A stretch of DNA of 64,000 bases. Origin: DASUPK01 sp963724665 (GTDB taxonomy: Bacteria; Actinomycetota; Thermoleophilia; Solirubrobacterales; 70-9). The notes below the pieces were generated by a model. The model searched no databases. It was not told where the DNA came from and saw only the letters and a program-made list of their open reading frames with translations. Location of the stretch: positions 1,054,001 through 1,118,000 of the forward strand of contig CAVRVH010000007.1 of the NCBI GenBank assembly GCA_963724665.1, given 5' to 3'. The first letter of the stretch is position 1; every line of letters starts with the position of its first letter. Of this stretch, positions 52,475-61,203 are shown in pieces. The position numbers were made by a program, and so were the translations under genes.

Positions 52475-53874
52475 GCCTTCGCACCCGACTCACGCTCGCT
52501 GTCGCCTATCTGCTGTTCTTGGCGCTGATCGCGTTCGGCGTTCCCCTGGCCGTCAGCCTGGGAAACCGGGTTGACTCCGAGGTCAAGGCGCAGGCGAAGA
52601 ATCAGGCCAACCTGGTTGCCGCGACAACTCCGGAGCTGCTGGAGCGCCGCCAGCTGCGCACTCTCCAACGCCTCGTCGCCAGCTCCGCGGAGAGCCAGCG
52701 AGGCAGGGTCCTTGTCGTTGATGCGACCGGGCGCGTGGTGGCCGACAGCGCCGGCCGGGGCGAGCTCGGCGCCAACTACTCGTCCCGCCCGGAGATCGCA
52801 GCAGCGCTTCGCGGTCGGACCGTCCAGGTGACGCGCCACAGCCAGACGCTCAACGAGCAGATCCTGGCCACCGCGGTGCCGACCAGACGTGGAACGCGGA
52901 TCGACGGCGCGGTCCGGGTCACCCAGAGCGTGGCCGCGGTCGATCGGGCGACCCGCAAGGCGATCGTCAGCCTGACCCTGCTCGGCGGAGTGGTTCTGGC
53001 GCTCGGCGTGATCGCCGGCGCCCTGATCGCACGAGAGACCTCACGGCCCATTCGTAGGCTCGAGGAGACCGCGCGTCGGGTCGAGGAGGGTGATTTGGGC
53101 ACGGAGGCGCTGGTCGAGGGAAGCAGCGAGCAGCGATCGCTCGCGCGCTCGTTCAACCGGATGACGGCGCGGATCTCACGCATGCTTCGCGGCCAGCAGG
53201 AGTTCGTCGCCGACGCGTCCCACCAGCTGCGCACGCCTTTGACGGGCATCCGGCTCGAGCTCGAGGAGCTTCGGGAGAGCCTGCCCGAGGGCGATGAGCG
53301 CATCGGCGGAGTGGACACCGGGATCCGGGAGGTTGACCGCCTGTCCAGGATCGTGGATGAACTTCTGATCCTGAGCCGGGCCGGCGAACGTGACAGCCCG
53401 GCCGAGGAGTTCGACGTCGGAGGGGCCACCGAGCGGATCGTGGACCGCTGGCGTAAGACCGCGGCCGATGCCGGGATCGAGCTCGCCTTGGCCGGACCTG
53501 ACAGCATCGGCAGCTGTACCTGCCCGCGGGCAGACTTCGAGCGCGCGCTCGACGTCCTGATCGAGAACGCGATCCAGTACTCGCCCAGTGGCTCGGGGGT
53601 CCAGGTTGCCGTCGGCCCCGGCCAGATTGAGGTGATGGACCGTGGCCCCGGCCTGGAACCGGGCGAAGAGGAGGCGGTCTTCGAGCGCTTCCACCGTGGA
53701 AGCGCGGGCTCCGGGACGAAGGGAACCGGGCTCGGCCTTTCCATCGCCCGCGAGCTTGCCGCCGAGTGGGGTGGATCGGTCAGGGTCGAGAACCGCGACG
53801 GTGGCGGTGTGCGCGCAGTGCTGGAGCTACCTGGGTCGCGAGCGGTCACCGAGAAGCCGGGAGCCGCCGCATGA
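52471..53874 (+). CDS. Sensor histidine kinase
   Basis: A membrane kinase paired with the response regulator. It has a first helix (LTLAVAYLLFLALIAFGVPL), an extracytoplasmic sensor (about 30-160), a second helix (IVSLTLLGGVVLALGVIAGAL), a HAMP region, the H-box FVADASHQLRTPLTGIR and the ATPase boxes VLIENAIQYSP, DRGPGLEPGE and GTGLGLSIAREL. The frame lacks ATG, GTG or TTG near the regulator's stop. The family-like N-terminus VRFISLRTRL is encoded from GTC 52462; ATA 52471 is the nearest usable codon. The start is thus unusual or there is a base error. Confidence 0.87.
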   Translation: MSLRTRLTLAVAYLLFLALIAFGVPLAVSLGNRVDSEVKAQAKNQANLVAATTPELLERRQLRTLQRLVASSAESQRGRVLVVDATGRVVADSAGRGELGANYSSRPEIAAALRGRTVQVTRHSQTLNEQILATAVPTRRGTRIDGAVRVTQSVAAVDRATRKAIVSLTLLGGVVLALGVIAGALIARETSRPIRRLEETARRVEEGDLGTEALVEGSSEQRSLARSFNRMTARISRMLRGQQEFVADASHQLRTPLTGIRLELEELRESLPEGDERIGGVDTGIREVDRLSRIVDELLILSRAGERDSPAEEFDVGGATERIVDRWRKTAADAGIELALAGPDSIGSCTCPRADFERALDVLIENAIQYSPSGSGVQVAVGPGQIEVMDRGPGLEPGEEEAVFERFHRGSAGSGTKGTGLGLSIARELAAEWGGSVRVENRDGGGVRAVLELPGSRAVTEKPGAAA

Positions 53875-54155
53875 GTGTCTCCTCGCTGCGCTGGCCGCTC
53901 CTCGCTCTTCTGGGTCTGTTGGTCGCCGCCGCGATCGCGTTTCTCGCGACGCGGGCGGTCAGCACCGACATCGGGATCTCATCGGAACCCCCCACGGCGG
54001 GGCAGGCGCTCTCCCCCGCCATCCGGAAGCCCGCGCACCACCGGCCGCGCCCCACCACGACCACCACGCCGACGGCGACGGTCACGGTGCCTGTGCCTGC
54101 TCCTGCGCCAGCCCCCGCCCCATCCGGCGGGGGCGGCGGTGAGTCCGACGACTAG
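53871..54155 (+). CDS. Small anchored tail protein
   Basis: A 94-residue protein: one helix (WPLLALLGLLVAAAIAFLA), a Thr/Pro-rich segment (RPRPTTTTTPTATVTVPVP) and an acidic Gly end (PSGGGGGESDD). It resembles the small tail proteins of the electron-transfer locus. The ATG overlaps the kinase stop (ATGA). Its TAG is directly followed by the complement of the gltB stop (TAGCTA at 54153-54158). Confidence 0.6.
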   Translation: MSVSSLRWPLLALLGLLVAAAIAFLATRAVSTDIGISSEPPTAGQALSPAIRKPAHHRPRPTTTTTPTATVTVPVPAPAPAPAPSGGGGGESDD

Positions 54156-57100
54156 CTACTCCGTCGAAATGCTCGGATCCGCCTGGACCTTCTCAGGGAT
54201 GATCATCAGGAAGTTCTGCTTGGCGTCCTGGGCAAGGCCGAGGACCCGACCGGCCTCGTCGTCCTGATCGGTCGCCCGCAGCTCGTTCGCGTAGTGCCCG
54301 AGCAGGTCCTCGATGTCGAGCTGGCCCTCGGCGTCGAGGTCCTCGAGCATCACCTTGGCGCCCTCGCCGAGACGGCCCTGGATCTTCTCGCGGTCGAGGT
54401 TGAGATCGTCATCGATGCGCACGTAGACCCGGCCGCCGGTCATGCCGGCGCAGGCCCAGGGACCGATGTCCCCGAGCACGACGGCGCGTCCCGAGGTCAT
54501 GTACTCGAACGCGAAGCCCTTGGCGTTGGCTCGGTCGACGACGCAGCCCGCAGAGTCGTCGACCGGCTCCTCGGGCTCCCCGGCGAGGACCACGTCCGCG
54601 CCGGAGAGGCGAATGCAGAAGCGGGAGTCGGCCGAGCCCTGGACGAAGAGGCGGCCGCGCTGGGCGCCGTAGGCGAATGACTTGCCGACAGAGCCGTTCA
54701 CGCGCTTGCCGTCGGCGTTCTTGCCCTTCAGGATCGAGACGGTGCCGCCGAGCATCGTCTTGCCGACGCCGTCCTGGGCGCCGCCCTCGACCCGGCAGGT
54801 GACTCCCCACTCGTTGAAAGCGCCGAAGCCCTGCCCGGCGACGCTGCCTCCGTTGAAGACCAGCTCCGCGAGCTCATCGTTCTCGGTGCCCTCGGGCGCG
54901 CCGTCGTAGATCCGCGCTCGGGCGATCGCGCCGGAGAGCTCAGCTCCGAGCACGCGGTCATTGGAGTCGGTACGGCGCGGGAACTCGACCGTTACGCAGG
55001 AGCCGTCGAACACCCTGTCGGCCACCTGGGCGATCTCATGGGAGGCCTGCTTGGGCTCCATCCGGATCGGCTTTGCGCGGACCAGGCCGGCCTCGGCGCG
55101 AGCCTCGACGAGCGCCTCCTCCTCAACGGGGAGGTCGATGGGCTCGAGGTCGAGGAACTCCTCGAGCGGCGTGATCAGCGGCGCCAGGTCGATCTTGTCG
55201 TGGTGGGAGATCTGCTCGAGCAGGTCGTAGCGCCCGACCAGGTCCTGGGCGCGATCGTAGCCGAGCGAGCCGACGACGGCCTTGACCTCCTCGCCCATCG
55301 CCTGGAAGAAGCGGGCGGAGCTCTCCGCGGCCGAGCCGACCGCCTGGGGCGTGAACTTCTTCAGGCCGTGCTCCTGTGCCTGCTCTGTGGTCTCGATCTG
55401 GGTCGCGATGCCGACGTGGCACGTGTCGAGCTGGCAGCCGCGGCAGATGGTGCAGCCGAGCGAGACCATCGCCAGCGTTCCGAAGGCGACCCGGTTCGCC
55501 CCCATGCAGTGAAGCTTCACGACGTCGGTGGCGTGGCGGTAGCCGCCGTCCGCCCAGATCTCGACGCGGTTGCGGATGCCTGCCTCCATCAGCGCGCGAT
55601 GGACGGCGCGGGTGCCGATGTCCGAGGGCAGGCCGACGTGTCGCAGCGCGTGCTGGCGCGCCGCGCCCGTGCCGCCCTCGAAGCCGGAGAGAGTGATGAT
55701 GTCGGCACCGGCCTTGGCGATACCGAGGCCGATCGTCCCGATGTTGGGGACGACGGGCACCTTCACCGAGACCCGCAGGTCGGGGTTGACGGTCTTGAGC
55801 TCGTCGATCAGCTCGGCGAGGTCCTCGATCGAGTAGAGGTCGTGGTTGTTGGACGGCGAGATCAGGTCGGTGCCGGGGGTTGCGTTGCGCGCAGCGGCGA
55901 CCTTCTCCGAGACCTTCTTGCCGGGCAGGTGCCCACCCTCTCCGGGCTTCGCGCCCTGGCCGATCTTGATCTCGGCGACATACGAGCTGTTGAGCATCTC
56001 GGCCGAGACACCGAAGCGGCCCGAGGCGACCTGCTGCCCGCGCCACTTGCGGTACTTGCCGTACATGTCCTGGATCTCCCCACCCTCCCCGTTGATGCAG
56101 AGGATGTTGATCGCCTTGGCCGCCTCGGCGTAGGCACGGAACGCCGGCTCTGACTGGGAGCCGAAGCTCATCGAGCTGATCACCACCGGGTAGTCGTGGT
56201 GGCCGATGGACGCATCGACCTGGGAGGGATCGACAGGCTCGCGGTCGGGCTCCTTCTTGAGGCCCATGATGTGGCGCATCGAGATCGGGCTCTGGGCCTC
56301 GAGCTCCCGGACCTTCTGCGAGTACTCCTCGAAGCTCGCGGTGCCGTTGGCCGCAGCGATCGCCGCCTTGTAGACCTTCGGGTAGAAGCGGAAGGTCTTC
56401 GCCGGCTTCGACTCCTCGTCGCCGGTGAGGATGTGGTGGCGGGCGTCGGTGTCGGCGTCGAGCTGAGCGAATCCGGCGCCGCCCTTCTCCGACGCCGCGA
56501 AGGCCTCGGTGTGGAAGATCTCGGCCAGCTCCGGCTTGATCCCGATCGAGGAGAACTGACGGGCGTAGCCGCGGACCTCGTGGATCCCGATCGTCGAGAT
56601 CACCTTCTCGATGCCCTTGCGAAGCGCGGCGCAGAGGTTGTTGACGTCGTTCTCGTAGTCGTCGACGCAGATCACCTCGACCATCACGTACGGGCAGACG
56701 CCGTTGGCGCCCAGGCCGAGGGCGATCATCACGTCGTGGACGTTGCGGATCGCAGCGGATCGCAGCACGATCGAGCAGCGCCGGCGCAGGTTCACCTCGC
56801 CATCGGCGACATCGAACTGCTTCAGGGCCTGGTCGATCGCCGAGGTCGCCAGGTGCGGATCGATGTAGCGCCGCTCGCCGTCGTAGACCGTGCGGTCGGT
56901 GAGCACCAGCAGCTCGGCGCCCTCGTGGACCGCGCGCACGGCGTCCTGGCGCAGCCGCTCGATCGCGCCCTGGGTCGTCTCCGACTCGAGCAGCGCGATG
57001 TCGATCGCCTTGGCGCGGTTGCCAAACGTGGCCCAGAGGTCCTCGAGGACGAAGGTGCCCTGTTCGTTGGCGATTCGGCGGTACGAACTGTGCGGCAGCG

Positions 57101-58823
57101 GCGCCAGGTCGTGGTGCCCGCCCAGGATCACCGGAAAGTCCGTCTCGACCGTCTGAGTGTCCTCGGCGGGATCGGCGAGCACCGGCCGGCGGCCGAAGAC
57201 GGCGCGGGTCGAGAAGTGCTCGATCTCGCGCTCGCGGTCGATCGCCGGGTTGGTGACGACTGCGACCGTCTCCTTGAAGTAGTCGGCGAGGTTCTGCCGC
57301 TCGGGTGAGAGCGCCGCGAGCGGGCCGTCGTAGCCCAGCGAGCCGATCGGCTCGGCGCCGTTGTCGGCCATCTGCTGAACCAGCTTCACGTCATCGCGCT
57401 GCCAGCCGAAGCCGGCGAGCACTCGGTCCTCGACCTGGACCGGGTCCTCGGGTCCGGCGTCCGTGTAGCCCGGGATCTCAGGACCCTCGAGAGGCCCGCC
57501 GGTCTCGAGAGCGCGGTCATACGGCGCTACCTCGCCGGTCCCGGTCCGCTCGAGCCAGCTCTTGCGGACGCGTTGGAGCATCTCGGCGTGCGGGTGGATC
57601 GTCGAGTGCTTGCGCTCCCGGTCGATGAGCACCAGGAACTTCTCGCCCGGCGCCATCGGCTTCGGCTCGGAGACCATCTCGGCCACCGAGACCACGCCGG
57701 GCTCCGAGCTGAAGATGAAGTCGTGGTTCGTCTCGATCTGCCAGAGCGGGCGGAGCCCCATCGCGTCCGCCGAGAAGACGCATTCGTCCATGTGGCGTGC
57801 GATGAGGGCGACCGGGCCCTGCGCGAAGGGTCCCATCGTCTGGCGCAGGTACATGTAGAAGGAATGGAGCTCGGAGGGCAGGCCGGCGATCTCGTTCACG
57901 ATCGGCGGGACCACCATCTCCATCGCCTCCGCCAGGGAGAGGCCGTGTCGGCGGACCAGGGTCTCGATCGTGCGGTTCAGGTCCTGTGAGTCCGAGTTCC
58001 CCTCGCCGATCGGCACGTCCAGCATCCGCGCCTCCTGGCGCAGCTGCTCGATCGTGTTGATCTCACCGTTGTGGCCGAGGACGCCGAAGGGCTGGACCCG
58101 GGTGAAGGACGGCCAGGTGTTGGTCGAGTAGCGGTTGTGGCCGAACGCGCCGATCGTCTCGAAGCGCTCGTCCGAGAGGTCGGGGTAGTAGCCACCGAGC
58201 ACCTTCGGGTTGCCCATGACCTTGTAGACGGCCGTGCGCCCGGAGAAGGAGGCGACGTGCACCCCGAGCTTCTCCTCGAGGACGACCTTCAGGTTGAAGC
58301 AGGAACGGTCCGCGTCGGCGGCCTCGGGGACGAGCCCCGCGAACTGCCAGAACTGCGGCTCCTCCTCGCGCGCGGTCGGTCCGAGCGCGGCTGAGTCGAC
58401 GGCGCCCACCCGCTCGGCGAGGATGCGGAAGCCGGCCTTGCCGAGAAGCTCGCGGGCGCCGCGCCGGACCTTCTCAAGGTCCTGGGAGCGCTCGACGAAG
58501 ACGTGTGCGACCGCGAAGGCGTCATCCAGCGCCAGCGACGGGTTGTGGCCGCCCTGCCGCACCTCCTCCGCCCAGATCTTGGTCGGGATGTCGACGAGCA
58601 GGCCGCAGCCGTCACCCTCGCCGTCGACGTTGCCGGCACGATGGAGCATCTTCTGAAGAGATTCGAGCGCGAGGGTTACGGGCTCGTGGCTCGGCGTCGC
58701 GTCGCGGCGGACCGAGGCGTAGATCGCGCAGGCGTCCTTGTCCTCCACGCTCGGGGGAGAGACGAGGGGGCGATAGGCGCGCTCGGGCGAGAAGCGCTCC
58801 CGCTGGGGGGACGAGTTCTTCAA
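54156..58823 (-). CDS. gltB: Glutamate synthase (NADPH), large subunit
   Basis: A 1555-residue GOGAT alpha subunit making glutamate from glutamine and 2-oxoglutarate. Parts in order: class II amidotransferase with Cys32 nucleophile after a short propeptide (VEDKDACAIYASVRRD), linker, the FMN-binding synthase domain with the [3Fe-4S] cysteines (CTICRGCQLDTCHVG), and the C-terminal GXGXG beta-helix (GGSVAGQGFGAFNEWGV). TTG 58823 has GGAG about 7 nt upstream. The small subunit gltD is not in the window. Confidence 0.96.
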   Translation of the reverse strand: MKNSSPQRERFSPERAYRPLVSPPSVEDKDACAIYASVRRDATPSHEPVTLALESLQKMLHRAGNVDGEGDGCGLLVDIPTKIWAEEVRQGGHNPSLALDDAFAVAHVFVERSQDLEKVRRGARELLGKAGFRILAERVGAVDSAALGPTAREEEPQFWQFAGLVPEAADADRSCFNLKVVLEEKLGVHVASFSGRTAVYKVMGNPKVLGGYYPDLSDERFETIGAFGHNRYSTNTWPSFTRVQPFGVLGHNGEINTIEQLRQEARMLDVPIGEGNSDSQDLNRTIETLVRRHGLSLAEAMEMVVPPIVNEIAGLPSELHSFYMYLRQTMGPFAQGPVALIARHMDECVFSADAMGLRPLWQIETNHDFIFSSEPGVVSVAEMVSEPKPMAPGEKFLVLIDRERKHSTIHPHAEMLQRVRKSWLERTGTGEVAPYDRALETGGPLEGPEIPGYTDAGPEDPVQVEDRVLAGFGWQRDDVKLVQQMADNGAEPIGSLGYDGPLAALSPERQNLADYFKETVAVVTNPAIDREREIEHFSTRAVFGRRPVLADPAEDTQTVETDFPVILGGHHDLAPLPHSSYRRIANEQGTFVLEDLWATFGNRAKAIDIALLESETTQGAIERLRQDAVRAVHEGAELLVLTDRTVYDGERRYIDPHLATSAIDQALKQFDVADGEVNLRRRCSIVLRSAAIRNVHDVMIALGLGANGVCPYVMVEVICVDDYENDVNNLCAALRKGIEKVISTIGIHEVRGYARQFSSIGIKPELAEIFHTEAFAASEKGGAGFAQLDADTDARHHILTGDEESKPAKTFRFYPKVYKAAIAAANGTASFEEYSQKVRELEAQSPISMRHIMGLKKEPDREPVDPSQVDASIGHHDYPVVISSMSFGSQSEPAFRAYAEAAKAINILCINGEGGEIQDMYGKYRKWRGQQVASGRFGVSAEMLNSSYVAEIKIGQGAKPGEGGHLPGKKVSEKVAAARNATPGTDLISPSNNHDLYSIEDLAELIDELKTVNPDLRVSVKVPVVPNIGTIGLGIAKAGADIITLSGFEGGTGAARQHALRHVGLPSDIGTRAVHRALMEAGIRNRVEIWADGGYRHATDVVKLHCMGANRVAFGTLAMVSLGCTICRGCQLDTCHVGIATQIETTEQAQEHGLKKFTPQAVGSAAESSARFFQAMGEEVKAVVGSLGYDRAQDLVGRYDLLEQISHHDKIDLAPLITPLEEFLDLEPIDLPVEEEALVEARAEAGLVRAKPIRMEPKQASHEIAQVADRVFDGSCVTVEFPRRTDSNDRVLGAELSGAIARARIYDGAPEGTENDELAELVFNGGSVAGQGFGAFNEWGVTCRVEGGAQDGVGKTMLGGTVSILKGKNADGKRVNGSVGKSFAYGAQRGRLFVQGSADSRFCIRLSGADVVLAGEPEEPVDDSAGCVVDRANAKGFAFEYMTSGRAVVLGDIGPWACAGMTGGRVYVRIDDDLNLDREKIQGRLGEGAKVMLEDLDAEGQLDIEDLLGHYANELRATDQDDEAGRVLGLAQDAKQNFLMIIPEKVQADPSISTE

Positions 58824-59103
58824 TTTGACTCCGGTTCCGCGCCTTCTTCGAGTGGGCGCGCGACGGGGTTGGACCGACGGGAGCGGGAATTATAGGCGGG
58901 CCGCTACCCGGCACCGCGCCGGTCGTGACGTGCATCCCGCCGGCTTTCCCCGCAAATAGCGCGGGCGACTGACCGGCTCTTCCGGCCTGGTGCAGCGCTA
59001 CTTTCAGGTTGGTGAACAGTTCTACATAGTGTTTAGCGAACGCTCACAAACGTGGTACAACATGAGTCATTGGGGAATAAGCGGTTCAGCAATGCGGAGA
59101 AGC
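58824..59103. other. AT-richer gap upstream of gltB
   Basis: A 280-bp region between divergent genes. Bases from about 58980 to 59110 are visibly AT-richer than the rest of the window. It probably holds the promoters for gltB and the small plus-strand gene. No convincing palindrome or riboswitch was seen. Confidence 0.4.
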
Positions 59104-59301
59104 ATGACGAAGCAGAACAAACCAGATCGGGGAGAGCAGGCAGTCGGGGAACCGTCAAGCCCAGGCTCGGAGACAGAGCGTTTCCGGGCCATCGTCGACG
59201 TCACGCACAACGAGGCAGTGACCGGCGAATCGGGTGTTCCAGCGAAGCAGCGGGACCACGAGCTGCGGCGCCAGATGCGCTCGCTCGAAGAGTTCTCCTG
59301 A
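59104..59301 (+). CDS. Small hypothetical protein
   Basis: A 65-residue polar protein (MTKQNKPDRGEQAVGEPSS, ending HELRRQMRSLEEFS). GGAGA (59096-59100) lies just before ATG 59104; in-frame starts at 59062 or 59092 are possible. No family is recognised, and the predicted helical C-terminus is the only feature. It may not be real. Confidence 0.4.
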   Translation: MTKQNKPDRGEQAVGEPSSPGSETERFRAIVDVTHNEAVTGESGVPAKQRDHELRRQMRSLEEFS

Positions 59302-59390
59302 GCCTCTAGCTCGAACCGAATCCAGATCGCATCGACGCGCCGTCGCCGCTGAATTAGTTCCGGCGGGACCAAGAGATACGTTCCCCCGCT

Positions 59391-59876
59391 ATGCCTCTCG
59401 CGGTAGTCGGCAGCGACGCCTACAAGTGGCTCCTGGCCTTCCACATCCTGGTGGCGGTGATCTGGATCGGGAGCAACACGGCAATCCAGATCTTTGTGAA
59501 GCGCGCCCGGCGGGCGGGCGCCGACCGGCTGGCCTACTTCGCGAGCGAGATCGAGTGGTACGGGACTCGCGTCCTCGTTCCATCCTCGCTCACCCTGGTG
59601 ATCCTCGGCTTCATCCTGCTGCACGAGTCGAGTGGCGCCTACGACCTCGGTCAAGGCTGGGTGACCTTCGGATTCGTCGTCTGGCTCCTGTCGTTCATCG
59701 CCGGAGCCGGCTATCTCGGCCCGGAATCGGGGCGGCTGGGCAAGCTTGTGGACGAGCGTGGCCCCGACGACCCCGAATATCAGCGCAGGATCTCGACGAT
59801 CTTTCTCGTCTCGCGGATCGAGCTGCTCCTCCTGATCCTGGTGGTGCTCGACATGACGGTCAAGCCAGGGCTCTGA
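59391..59876 (+). CDS. DUF2269-like membrane protein
   Basis: A 161-residue four-helix membrane protein. WLLAFHILVAVIWIGSNTAI (with a His in the first helix and the WIG motif), VPSSLTLVILGFILLHESSG, WLLSFIAGAGYLGPESGRLG and IFLVSRIELLLLILVVLDM are typical of the DUF2269 family. Function unknown. A TACGTT -10-like sequence lies 8 nt before ATG 59391. Confidence 0.83.
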   Translation: MPLAVVGSDAYKWLLAFHILVAVIWIGSNTAIQIFVKRARRAGADRLAYFASEIEWYGTRVLVPSSLTLVILGFILLHESSGAYDLGQGWVTFGFVVWLLSFIAGAGYLGPESGRLGKLVDERGPDDPEYQRRISTIFLVSRIELLLLILVVLDMTVKPGL

Positions 59877-59883
59877 CCGCCGT

Positions 59884-60258
59884 CTAGCCCCAGCCCATCC
59901 CCTGGTAGCCGCTGTCGACCGGGACTCCGATCAGCAGCGCGCGCACGTTCGCATCTGACGCATTCTTGATCGTCCGGTTCACCTCGGGCGCGAAGCGGCA
60001 GAAGGTGCCCGCCGGCGCGTCGTGCTCCTCGCCGTCGGTGACGATCGTGCCCTGGCCGTCGAGGATGATGAAGACCTCCTCCTGGTTGTCGCCCGTGTGG
60101 TCGTGCGCGGGGATCTCGCCGCCCGCCTCGATATCGACGACGTTGAAGCCGAATGCCTCGGCACCGAGCGTCTTGCGGGCGAGGCGCCAGGTCGCTCCCC
60201 CACTCCCCTCCATCTCCTCGAACTCGTCGATGTTCTTGATCGTGTAGCCCTCGGCCAT
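59884..60258 (-). CDS. Cupin-domain protein
   Basis: A 124-residue single-cupin protein. The metal-binding motif IPAHDHTGDNQEEVFIIL (two His and a Glu) and the second half APAGTFCRFAPEVNR are present. Ligand or reaction unknown. GGAGGAG sits in front of ATG 60258; a long frame upstream is not used. Its stop lies 7 bp from that of the DUF2269 gene. Confidence 0.88.
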   Translation of the reverse strand: MAEGYTIKNIDEFEEMEGSGGATWRLARKTLGAEAFGFNVVDIEAGGEIPAHDHTGDNQEEVFIILDGQGTIVTDGEEHDAPAGTFCRFAPEVNRTIKNASDANVRALLIGVPVDSGYQGMGWG

Positions 60259-60318
60259 TGCTCCTCCTCGTTCCGGTTTCCCCTTGTCTCTCCCGGCAAG
60301 CGAACATATCCTCTTCGC

Positions 60319-60753
60319 GTGGGAGACGACTCGGCCCAGAGTCTCGAGGAGGCCATCGGGCGTTACAACGACGCCTGGAACGACCACGACCTCGACGCGA
60401 TCATGTCCATGCACGCCTCGGACATGGTCTTCGAGAACCACACGGCGGGCGAGTCGGCGCAGGGTCCGGATGAGGTGCGCGAGCACATCGGCTCGATCTT
60501 CGAGAGCTGGCCTGACCTGCACTTCGAGACCCGGAGGCTCTACGTCCGGGACGGCGTGGTCACCCAGGAGTGGACCGCGAGCGCGACGCACTCCAACACG
60601 ATGCGCCGCGGCGACCTGGTCGCCGAGCCCACCGGCGAGAAGATCGAGTGGCGCGGGGTGGACGTGATCCCCTACGAGGACGGCCTGATCAAGCGCAAGG
60701 ACGTCTACTCGGACTCCGTTTCGATCCTCCGCCAGGTCGGCCTGCTCGACTGA
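60319..60753 (+). CDS. SnoaL-like/NTF2-fold protein
   Basis: A 144-residue alpha+beta barrel protein of the SnoaL-like group (LEEAIGRYNDAWNDHDLDAI, MVFENHTAGESAQGPDEVRE, IEWRGVDVIPYEDGLIKRKD). It may bind or isomerise a small molecule. GTG 60319 follows TATCCT (60307-60312) by 6 nt, so a leaderless start is likely. It is divergent from the cupin gene. Confidence 0.85.
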   Translation: MGDDSAQSLEEAIGRYNDAWNDHDLDAIMSMHASDMVFENHTAGESAQGPDEVREHIGSIFESWPDLHFETRRLYVRDGVVTQEWTASATHSNTMRRGDLVAEPTGEKIEWRGVDVIPYEDGLIKRKDVYSDSVSILRQVGLLD

Positions 60754-60834
60754 CGCAAAACAGGGCGTAACCCTCCGGCGCTCCCCGGCGCTTAGGCATG
60801 TGGGGAGTCAAACAGCCATGGAGGTGAACACGAC

Positions 60835-61107
60835 GTGAAGGTTAGAACGCGAAAGCTGGCGGTCTTCGTGACCTGCCTCGGCCTTGCGGCGGCGTTTCCG
60901 GTTCTGAGCTCCGCCGACAAGGGCGGCGTTCCGCATAACCAGAAGCCGTGTCCCGCGAAGGGCAAGCGTCATCACAAGAAGCCGAAGCCCAACAACAAGG
61001 GCAAGAAGTGCGGCTTCGCCCCGGGCAGTACTGCACCGACCACTCCGTCGACGACCAGCACCACCGGTACCGAGACGGAGACGACTACGACCACCAGCAC
61101 TCCATAG
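60835..61107 (+). CDS. Small secreted basic protein
   Basis: A 90-residue protein with a signal peptide (LAVFVTCLGLAAAFPVLSSA), a Lys/His-rich segment (KGKRHHKKPKPNNKGKKC, two Cys in total) and a Thr-rich tail (TTTTTSTP). Function unknown. It precedes a palindromic element and an intrinsic terminator. Confidence 0.6.
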   Translation: MKVRTRKLAVFVTCLGLAAAFPVLSSADKGGVPHNQKPCPAKGKRHHKKPKPNNKGKKCGFAPGSTAPTTPSTTSTTGTETETTTTTSTP

Positions 61108-61108
61108 A

Positions 61109-61143
61109 CAAATCGGGTTGCTCCTGCGGAGCACCCTCGCCTT
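61109..61143. repeat. Bulged palindromic element, copy C
   Basis: CAAATCGGGTTGCTCC, loop TGC, then GGAGCACCCTCGCC. The arms (61115-61124 and 61128-61136) pair with the unpaired T. It begins 2 bp after the TAG of the secreted protein, ahead of the terminator. Confidence 0.8.
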
Positions 61144-61144
61144 A

Positions 61145-61203
61145 ACCGGAAGGGCGGCCCCACGGCCTACCGGACGCCGCGGGGTCGTCCCTTCCGGTTT
61201 TTG
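61145..61203 (+). terminator. Intrinsic terminator
   Basis: ACCGGAAGGG pairs with CCCTTCCGGT, enclosing an inner GGCCCC/GGGGTC stem, and is followed by TTTTT. It ends the small secreted gene. The right arm lies inside the last codons of the minus-strand Gly/Ser gene. Confidence 0.85.

Noticed and set aside
60754..60834. Further copy of the palindromic element (AAACAGGGCGTAACCC)
   Set aside because: Only a partial resemblance; the arms do not pair in the conserved way.
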